Origin: Microcoleaceae cyanobacterium UBA11344
GTDB taxonomy: Bacteria; Cyanobacteriota; Cyanobacteriia; Cyanobacteriales; Microcoleaceae
NCBI GenBank assembly: GCA_003483675.1
Contig: DMYK01000626.1
Location: forward strand, 1-29,576
Length of the DNA stretch: 29,576 nucleotides
Reading direction: 5' to 3'
In this document: positions 23,759 to 29,576 of the stretch, one piece after another
Layout: the number at the start of each line of letters is the position of its first letter
Numbering within the stretch: position 1 is the stretch's first letter
Program-made: the position numbers and the translations under genes
Notes under the pieces: generated by a model
What the model was told of the DNA's origin: nothing
The model's input: the letters and a program-made list of their open reading frames with translations, nothing else
Database searches by the model: none

Positions 23759-26011
23759 TTAGTGGAGCATTGGCTTTTCGAGTCGATACATAATCACCTT
23801 GGCTTTTGCGTCTTCCTCTACAAATACCAGATACTCACCATTGCTTCTCTGATAAGCTCTTAATCCGTAGGGGATATCTACCCAGCCACTCTCACTCGCT
23901 ACCTCTATACCTGGTTTTAATTGAGCGATCGCATTTCCCGTTGCAGTATCGTAAACATACACTTCTGCTTGTAAAAGACTCGTGGCAAAAATTCTATCAC
24001 CCGCTATATCGATCGCCTTAATAACTATAAAAGACTTGGCACTAGGATCGGGGTTATCTGAAGGCTGATAGGGAAGGGCCAAACGCCAGCGAATATTCCG
24101 ACTTTTGCTCCAGTTATCATAGCGTAAAATTTCCGTACCGACGCTGCCCCATTCTTTGCCAATATGTGGACGCTCATTGGTATAGCCTGTCAGATACATA
24201 GTATCCGTTTCTGGAAAATACTTAATTCTTGCTAAGCTCTTAAAAGGTGCTGGTATCTGTATTTTTTCGGAAGTGGCAGCATTGTAGATGGGAGTGCCAT
24301 AGCTATCTAATCCTTGAACAGGATAATGCCCGATCGCCCCAGACTCAGATGCTTGCCAAACATCCCCATTACTATCAACTTCCCAACCCCAAATCCCATC
24401 ATCTTCTGCACCTAAACTTTCATATTCATTGCTTTGAATTGAGCCATCTCCGTTTTTGTCATGCCACAACCAGCTTCCCTTTCCTGGTTGATTGGTTGGC
24501 CAGGTAGAATGAGCCCTGGCAAAGATCGCACTGGGAACTGCAATTTCTCCATCAAAACGGTAAACTGTGAGCTGATTGGCAAACATCCCCGTCAGATATA
24601 AGAAACGTCGATCTTTAATTCGACGGACAAAAACTGAGGCCGCCGAATGGTTTTGGTTATGCAGTCGCGGATCGTCAGGGTAGCGAAATTTATCGACGGT
24701 ATAGCCTTTGTAAGTCCATTCCTGTCCATTCGATTTACTATAGTCCATCATGAAATGTTCATGTTTGGTGAACACATCCAATCCGTCAGTACCTGGATCG
24801 GCATCGGCATTATCTACGAATTGCAAACCCAATAATTGCCACTGCATTTTTCCAATAGGCGAGAATTTTCTCAAGTCGGTTCCTGAACCGCCAAAACCAT
24901 CATTGCTAACGTAGATATTCCCGGCTTTATCCGTACCCACTCCTGTTAAACCGTTGAGTTTAAGTTCTCCAACTTCTCCGCGAGTTCCAGCATAAATGCC
25001 ACCTGGAGTGCCAAAAGTTCCAATTAATTTAGGGGTTGCTGAAATATCGTAAATCAGCACTTGTTGACGAGGGCCATTTTCTGCAACTAATAGCCTACCT
25101 TGATTGTCGATCGCGATCGCTGTAGGCTCTACAACATCGGTGATTTTCTGGGATAATAAGGTTCCTGTCTTGGAATAGTGCAGAATTTTGGGAGGATTGC
25201 TAGCGTCTTTCTCTTGTATAATCCATAGGTTGCTTTGAGGATCGACAGCTATTTGTTTGGGGCGATCGACTTGCCAACTCCGTAACTGTGCCAGGGTTTC
25301 GCTATGATAGACTCGGATGCGGTTGGTGCCACTATCACTGACATAAAGCTCGCTACCAACGTTAGCTAATCCAGTTACTTGACTGGAGGTGCTAACAATT
25401 AACATACTTTTATCATAACCACGCCCACCTGCAAAGGGTGCAGGCTCTCCCGATAAGTTGTAGCGTCTCACACAATACCAGTTTGTTTGAGAGGGGGGAT
25501 AATCTTGAAGGATCATCCTGTCTATTGCTCCCTGTGTCATAGCAATATAAATGTATTTACTATTTGCCGTAACCGCTTCTCCTCCTGTTCTTCCCCATCC
25601 ATGAAGATTACTGGCTTTGGCGATCGCATCTCCATCTTTATAAATTCCTGCCTCTCTACCCGCTTCATCCCACACGCTATTGGTGTAAACAGTGCCATCG
25701 CTTGCCACGTACATGACACTGATTTGATTTTGTACCCACTTACTGCCACCGCCAAAGGTGTTACCGATCCAAGATGTTTTGTAGGAGATATTGGGTAAAG
25801 GGTTTGAAGTTACAGACAGTGCAGTTACAGACATTGCAGTTACAGTAGAGATGATGACTCCTGCGATCGCCAGGGCTAGGAAACTCATCCTGCGATGTTG
25901 ACGATCGAGAACGATCGGCTTAAAATAATCCAGGGAGTTCTTCAGTTTTTGGATGAATAACCGCTGTTTTTGCCATAATTTGTTTACTAGCAACAGAAAT
26001 CGATTTTTCAT
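23759..26011 (-). CDS. Membrane-anchored beta-propeller (NHL/SMP-30-like) protein with EF-hand
   Basis: A protein of about 750 residues on the minus strand. A basic cytoplasmic N-terminus is followed by one membrane helix (FLALAIAGVIISTVTAM, residues about 43-63 from ATG 26011), so the rest should be outside the cytoplasmic membrane. The body repeats strand patterns typical of NHL or SMP-30-like propellers: GLANVGSELYVSDSGTNRI, QIAVDPQSNLWIIQ and AIAIDNQGRLLVAEN. A perfect EF-hand loop, DKNGDGSIQSNE, implies calcium binding. ATG at 26011 fits better than the in-frame TTG at 26026, which has no ribosome-binding site. Its function is unknown. The setting suggests a calcium-dependent role in binding or modifying the exported polysaccharide. 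Confidence 0.75.
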   Translation of the reverse strand: MKNRFLLLVNKLWQKQRLFIQKLKNSLDYFKPIVLDRQHRRMSFLALAIAGVIISTVTAMSVTALSVTSNPLPNISYKTSWIGNTFGGGSKWVQNQISVMYVASDGTVYTNSVWDEAGREAGIYKDGDAIAKASNLHGWGRTGGEAVTANSKYIYIAMTQGAIDRMILQDYPPSQTNWYCVRRYNLSGEPAPFAGGRGYDKSMLIVSTSSQVTGLANVGSELYVSDSGTNRIRVYHSETLAQLRSWQVDRPKQIAVDPQSNLWIIQEKDASNPPKILHYSKTGTLLSQKITDVVEPTAIAIDNQGRLLVAENGPRQQVLIYDISATPKLIGTFGTPGGIYAGTRGEVGELKLNGLTGVGTDKAGNIYVSNDGFGGSGTDLRKFSPIGKMQWQLLGLQFVDNADADPGTDGLDVFTKHEHFMMDYSKSNGQEWTYKGYTVDKFRYPDDPRLHNQNHSAASVFVRRIKDRRFLYLTGMFANQLTVYRFDGEIAVPSAIFARAHSTWPTNQPGKGSWLWHDKNGDGSIQSNEYESLGAEDDGIWGWEVDSNGDVWQASESGAIGHYPVQGLDSYGTPIYNAATSEKIQIPAPFKSLARIKYFPETDTMYLTGYTNERPHIGKEWGSVGTEILRYDNWSKSRNIRWRLALPYQPSDNPDPSAKSFIVIKAIDIAGDRIFATSLLQAEVYVYDTATGNAIAQLKPGIEVASESGWVDIPYGLRAYQRSNGEYLVFVEEDAKAKVIMYRLEKPMLH
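25808..25848 (-). repeat. Three 15-base tandem repeats in the signal-anchor region
   Basis: The unit agttacagacattgc or a close variant occurs at 25808, 25823 and 25838, with a period of 15 bases. On the minus strand it encodes repeated S/T-V-T-A-L/M pentapeptides (TVTAM, SVTAL, SVTSN) just after the membrane helix. It is a small slippage-prone tract that can change length in frame. Confidence 0.7.
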
Positions 26012-26089
26012 AATCTCAATGAACAATATATAGCTATAATCAGGATGTCTCAGTTATGGTAACTTTAATGTATATTTGCAAACAACCAA

Positions 26090-27250
26090 GTGGAAAACTA
26101 TACAACTAAGCCTGCTGCTACAGCAAACATTCTTTGCGTCGGGATCGGATGGTTCCCGAAAACACCGGGAGGTCTGGATCGATATGTATATGAGCTTACG
26201 CATCAGCTAGCAGCCAGTCAAGATCGAGTTGAATTGTGTGGAGTTGGTCTCCCAGAAACTGAGCCTAACTCTGACCTAAAACTCACTAATTTAGCTGAAC
26301 CAGATATTCGACTATGGGAACGGCTTTGGCTGATTCGCTCCAATTTCTTGCAGCGAAAATCCGTAAAACCCGATGCAATTAATCTGCACTTTGCACTATA
26401 TAGTTTTCCTCTTTTACAGGTTTTACCTAAAGGGGTTCCTGTTACTTTTTCCTTTCACGGGCCTTGGGCTTTGGAAAGTAAGCAGGAAGGTGCTGGTAAA
26501 CTAAGTGTGTTGTTGAAACATTGGGTTGAAGACAGAGTTTACGATCGGTGCGATCGCTTTATTGTCCTGAGCAAAGCATTTGGTGATATTTTACATCAAG
26601 AATATCAAGTTCCTTGGAGCAAAATTTACGTAATTCCTGGCGGTGTCGATTTGTCGCGATTTCAACTCAATCGATCGCGCGCAGAAGCCCGATCGCAGCT
26701 CAACTGGCCCCAAAATCGCCCGATTTTATTTACAGCGCGTCGCTTAGTGCATCGAGTTGGACTCGATCAGCTGTTGATGGCTGTAGCCGCCATTAAACCT
26801 CAAATTCCTGATATCTGGTTGGCGATCGCCGGAAAAGGGCCACTACAAGCGGTTCTTGAGCAGCAAGCAACAGATTTAAGACTCAATGACAATGTTAAAT
26901 TTCTCGGCTTTTTGCCCGATGACCAACTACCTATAGCTTACCAAGCCGCCGACCTAAGTGTGATGCCCAGTCAATCTTTAGAAGGATTTGGATTAGCTGT
27001 GCTAGAATCTCTCGCCTGTGGGACTCCAGCGCTATGTACTCCTGTGGGTGGAATGCCGGAAATTTTAGAGCCGTTTTCACCCAATTTGATTACTAGGTCT
27101 ATAGAAGCAACAGCGATTGCTGAGAGATTAGAACAACTGTTACTTAAAAAAGTACCTATGCCTTCTAGAGAAGCGTGTCAGGAATATGCTGCTACGCATT
27201 TTAATTGGCAAAAAATCGCTCAAGAAGTTAGAAAAGTGTTGTTAGCATGA
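26090..27250 (+). CDS. GT4-type glycosyltransferase
   Basis: A 386-residue GT-B glycosyltransferase. The acceptor loop is WFPKTPGGLDRYVYELTHQL, followed by NLHFALYS and FSFHGPWALES in the first domain. The donor domain has ARRLVHRVGLDQLLMA, IAGKGP and the EX7E motif EGFGLAVLESLACGTP, all intact. The start is GTG 26090, and 78 bases separate it from the divergent propeller gene. TATAAT at 26035-26040 could serve as a -10 box for this gene, although no good -35 box accompanies it. It probably adds a hexose, perhaps mannose, to the repeat unit. The sugar is inferred from the family only. Confidence 0.88.
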   Translation: MENYTTKPAATANILCVGIGWFPKTPGGLDRYVYELTHQLAASQDRVELCGVGLPETEPNSDLKLTNLAEPDIRLWERLWLIRSNFLQRKSVKPDAINLHFALYSFPLLQVLPKGVPVTFSFHGPWALESKQEGAGKLSVLLKHWVEDRVYDRCDRFIVLSKAFGDILHQEYQVPWSKIYVIPGGVDLSRFQLNRSRAEARSQLNWPQNRPILFTARRLVHRVGLDQLLMAVAAIKPQIPDIWLAIAGKGPLQAVLEQQATDLRLNDNVKFLGFLPDDQLPIAYQAADLSVMPSQSLEGFGLAVLESLACGTPALCTPVGGMPEILEPFSPNLITRSIEATAIAERLEQLLLKKVPMPSREACQEYAATHFNWQKIAQEVRKVLLA

Positions 27251-27308
27251 GGCTCAAAACCAGAATATATGTAAAAATTCTTAGGTAAAAAAAACGGATG
27301 ATCTCAAA

Positions 27309-27323
27309 TCCGGCTGTACCGGA
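27309..27323 (+). terminator. Short hairpin TCCGG-CTGTA-CCGGA in the GT-GT gap
   Basis: A perfect 5-base stem with a 5-base loop, about 60 bases after the stop of the first GT. There is no following T-run, so it may only attenuate transcription or be a structured repeat. Confidence 0.3.
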
Positions 27324-27328
27324 ATGAT

Positions 27329-27361
27329 TTAACCACAGAGAGCGCAGAGGACACAGAGGAA
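27329..27361 (+). repeat. ACCACAGAG-type dispersed intergenic repeat
   Basis: Purine-rich run with repeated CACAGAG/GCAGAGG units (aaccacagagagcgcagagg, then acacagagga) immediately upstream of the next glycosyltransferase. Related sequences are widely dispersed in cyanobacterial intergenic DNA. Its end (gaggaagagaatagagagATG) also supplies a purine-rich ribosome-binding region. Confidence 0.5.
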
Positions 27362-27373
27362 GAGAATAGAGAG

Positions 27374-28546
27374 ATGAGTAATTCCGATGCTAATGGATTA
27401 GATATGAAAATACTATTTCTTGACCAGAGCGGAAAGCCTGGTGGCGCAGAACTTTGTCTCATAGATATTGCCAAACCCTATCGAGATAGCTGTCTAGTTG
27501 GCTTATTTGTAGATGGTTCTTTTAGGCAATTACTAGAGCAACAGCAAATTCCCGTTGAGGTGTTAGCGACTAAAGCGATCAAAGTTCGTAAAGAAAGCAG
27601 CTTGACACAGAGTTTAAGTAGTGTAACTGCGCTACTACCTTTGATTGCTAAAGTTGTTCAAAAAGCTCGTCAATACGATTTGATCTACGCCAACACGCAA
27701 AAAGCTCTAGTTGTTGGTGCATTAGCTAGCTTTTTGAGTCGTCGCCCTCTGGTGTATCATTTGCATGACATTTTATCTACAGACCATTTCAGCCCAACTA
27801 ACTTAAAAGTAGCTGTAACTTTGGCTAATCGCTTTGCATCATTGGTTATTGCTAACTCCAAAGCAAGTCAGGCTGCTTTCCTAGCAGCAGGAGGACGATC
27901 GGACATCATCGATGTCGTCTACAATGGCTTTGAGCCTGAAGTCTATCAGAGCGATCGCTCTAATATTAGCCAACTCAAGACACAGCTAGAACTTGATGGG
28001 CAATTTATAGTTGGTCATTTCAGTCGATTGTCACCTTGGAAAGGTCAACATATTTTAATTGAAGCACTTACCTACTGTCCGAAAGATGTAACAGCTATTT
28101 TAGTGGGTGATGCGCTCTTTGGTGAGCAGGATTATGTCCAGCAATTACACAAACAAGTGGCAGAATTAGGACTTGAAGATCGAGTGAAGTTTTTGGGATT
28201 TCGTTCAGATATTCCGCAGTTAATGGCAATTTGTGATTTAGTTGCACATACCTCGATCGCACCAGAACCTTTTGGCAGAGTTATTGTTGAGGCTATGCTG
28301 TGTGGTATACCTATAGTTGCTGCTCAATCTGGAGGTGCTATTGAATTAATAGAACCGGGGATCAATGGCTTTTTGGTTCCCAGCGGCAAGCCACACCAAC
28401 TCGCAGAAGTTATTAATACTTGTCATAACCAACCTGAGTATACGATCGCGATCGCCCAATCTGCATACGAGATGGCTAGCCGGCGTTTTCACCAGACTAA
28501 TATCGATCGGCAGATTGCGGATTTGCTGGGTCGAATTTTTACCTAA
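27374..28546 (+). CDS. GT4-type glycosyltransferase
   Basis: A 390-residue GT-B glycosyltransferase. MKILFLDQSGKPGGAELCL holds the Gly-Gly acceptor loop. LVYHLHDILS closes the first half. The donor domain has VGHFSRLSPWKGQHILIEAL and the EX7E motif PEPFGRVIVEAMLCGIPIVA. Two starts are possible: ATG 27374 and ATG 27404. The latter gives MKILFLDQ, the normal beginning for the family, so the first ten residues may not belong to the enzyme. The gene is the last + strand gene in the window and faces the biliverdin reductase gene across a hairpin. Confidence 0.88.
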   Translation: MSNSDANGLDMKILFLDQSGKPGGAELCLIDIAKPYRDSCLVGLFVDGSFRQLLEQQQIPVEVLATKAIKVRKESSLTQSLSSVTALLPLIAKVVQKARQYDLIYANTQKALVVGALASFLSRRPLVYHLHDILSTDHFSPTNLKVAVTLANRFASLVIANSKASQAAFLAAGGRSDIIDVVYNGFEPEVYQSDRSNISQLKTQLELDGQFIVGHFSRLSPWKGQHILIEALTYCPKDVTAILVGDALFGEQDYVQQLHKQVAELGLEDRVKFLGFRSDIPQLMAICDLVAHTSIAPEPFGRVIVEAMLCGIPIVAAQSGGAIELIEPGINGFLVPSGKPHQLAEVINTCHNQPEYTIAIAQSAYEMASRRFHQTNIDRQIADLLGRIFT

Positions 28547-28579
28547 CTTGTAGCAATAGACATCTCCCATAATTCTTGT

Positions 28580-28605
28580 GGAACAGGCATCTTGCCTGTT
28601 GTTCC
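28580..28605. terminator. Bidirectional hairpin terminator / dispersed palindrome
   Basis: AACAGGCA (28582-28589) pairs with TGCCTGTT (28593-28600) over a TCT loop, and an outer GGAAC/GTTCC pair flanks it. It stands in the second convergent junction of the window, with the same arms as the hairpin at 23698-23718 but the opposite loop orientation. Confidence 0.55.
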
Positions 28606-28616
28606 AAGCTAGCTTT

Positions 28617-29576
28617 TTACGAATTTATAAGCGCGACATTTTGCCCAGTTTCACTCGAACGCCTTGCAGCATCTGCAACTTTCAAAGCGTACAAACTACT
28701 GGCATTATTCACGTACAAAGGCGTACCATTTAACAAATATTCTAACACCATATCCGTATCTTTGGCAAACAAACCGCGCCGCGTTCCCACTGCGATATTT
28801 TGCCTATTTGCTCCCTGAATTAATTGACCAGATTCGGGAGTGAAAATCAGTGTTCCGTCTGATCCATAAATGGTAAAAACGTTTTCTGAATGCCAAAATG
28901 TTTCCCCTTTTCCATAAACAACTTCAGCAACAATCCCCTTAGCAAAGCGTAACTGTGCATTGCACAAACAAGCTTTATAAAAGTCTGGCTGAGAGTCCCA
29001 AAATTGAGCTTGACAGTTAACGCTTGTCACTTCCCCAAACAAATCGGTAAATCGGTGGAGTCGCGAAATTGCACCTACTAATGGAAACCCAAAGAGCGAA
29101 TGTTGATAAGTCCACCGCTGCGGCGCTGAATGTTGAGGAATAATAGTAACGTAGCGGGCGTAAAAAACTTTGCCAACTAAGGGCAAAGATGCTTTGATGG
29201 CTTGGTGTAAGCCACCTAAGAGTTCGATGTGTTCGATGTGGAGGAGTTTTTGCTTTTGTTTGGCAAGGGCGATCGCCCTTTCGGCCTCAGATACGTCTAA
29301 AGATAGAGGATATTCGACCACAATGTGCTTGTCATTTTCCAGTGCCGCGATCGCGATCGCCCCGTGCTCCTGATTCACCGTACAAACAATCACCAAATCC
29401 AAATCGTCCCTTTCCACCAACTTGCGCCCAGAAACCTCCGCCTCCGCCCCGAATGCTTGACAAAACGCTTCTGTCTTGTGCGGAGTGTGACCGGCAACTG
29501 TCACCAAGTGGGCTCTGGCATCAGTTTGCAGCATCTCGGCCCTCAACTTAGCAGCAAAACCAGTACCCACAATCCC
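28617..29576 (-). CDS. bvdR: Biliverdin reductase (5' end beyond window)
   Basis: An oxidoreductase of the Gfo/Idh/MocA fold that matches cyanobacterial biliverdin reductase (reduction of biliverdin to bilirubin with NADPH). The frame runs to the window edge, where GIVGTGFAAKLRAE is the Rossmann glycine motif, so a few N-terminal residues are missing. The tell-tale segment is VVEYPLSL, where related sugar dehydrogenases have EKP. KLLHIEHIELLGG, APQRWTYQHSLFGFPLVGA, SRLHRFTDLFG and GTLIFTPESGQLIQG are also as in BvdR. It is unrelated in function to the polysaccharide genes and probably marks the end of that locus. It would act in the cytoplasm, in bilin metabolism. Confidence 0.85.
   Translation of the reverse strand, partial: GIVGTGFAAKLRAEMLQTDARAHLVTVAGHTPHKTEAFCQAFGAEAEVSGRKLVERDDLDLVIVCTVNQEHGAIAIAALENDKHIVVEYPLSLDVSEAERAIALAKQKQKLLHIEHIELLGGLHQAIKASLPLVGKVFYARYVTIIPQHSAPQRWTYQHSLFGFPLVGAISRLHRFTDLFGEVTSVNCQAQFWDSQPDFYKACLCNAQLRFAKGIVAEVVYGKGETFWHSENVFTIYGSDGTLIFTPESGQLIQGANRQNIAVGTRRGLFAKDTDMVLEYLLNGTPLYVNNASSLYALKVADAARRSSETGQNVALINS

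Noticed and set aside
25487..25798. 103-codon open frame on the + strand within the propeller gene
   Set aside because: It lies wholly opposite a well-supported minus-strand gene, has no recognisable motif and no ribosome-binding site; it is a shadow frame.
28617..29576. Sugar dehydrogenase of the polysaccharide pathway
   Set aside because: The fold is the same, but EYP in place of EKP and several blocks match cyanobacterial biliverdin reductase much better.

Overview
This window looks like chromosomal DNA of a cyanobacterium, probably filamentous or heterocyst-type. More than 20 copies of the cyanobacterial HIP1 octamer GCGATCGC are scattered through it. The gene content is an envelope/exopolysaccharide locus whose members resemble the heterocyst envelope polysaccharide (HEP) genes (hepC-like sugar transferase, hepA-like ABC exporter, several GT4 glycosyltransferases), and the window ends in a cyanobacterial-type biliverdin reductase gene. 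No rRNA, tRNA or CRISPR array was seen.

Layout. 1-560: degraded insertion-sequence debris (an IS200/IS605-like hairpin end and a frameshifted IS5-type transposase). 562-9480: polysaccharide genes on the + strand: GT4 glycosyltransferase (nonsense codon), Wzc/GumC-like chain-length/ATPase protein, a 154-bp MITE-like element, a hepC-like sugar transferase with a short C-terminus, an NAD-dependent epimerase (nonsense codon), an epimerase remnant, a GT4, and a hepA-like ABC exporter (nonsense codon). 9502-11300: an intact GT4, then a chimeric reading frame whose first 115 codons are a copy of the GT at 20046 and whose tail is the 3' end of a hepA-like gene, joined at a HIP1 site, then a transposase fragment. 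11351-19992: a compact biosynthetic cassette of a TauD/SyrP-like dioxygenase and two NRPS proteins (C-A-PCP, then docking-C-A-PCP-TE). 20046-23641: complete GT4, GT2 and an O-antigen ligase/polymerase-like membrane protein. 23759-26011 (-): a membrane-anchored beta-propeller protein with an EF-hand. 26090-28546: two GT4 enzymes. 28617-29576 (-): biliverdin reductase, running off the window.

How they fit together. The glycosyltransferases and epimerase would build a lipid-linked repeat unit, the HepA-like ABC protein and Wzc-like protein would export it or control chain length, and the O-antigen ligase-like protein would polymerise or ligate it. The dioxygenase and NRPS genes do not belong to this core. 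They sit between two copies of the 5' part of one GT gene, which suggests that a two-module peptide cassette was recombined into an older polysaccharide operon. Three genes upstream of the cassette each carry one in-frame stop inside otherwise well-preserved coding sequence. This points to recent decay of that half of the locus, readthrough, or sequence error.

The most interesting candidate system is the dioxygenase plus two-module NRPS. Its first module has a condensation domain without the catalytic histidines and an adenylation domain without the usual amino-group-binding Asp, so it probably makes an unusual hydroxylated dipeptide-type product.
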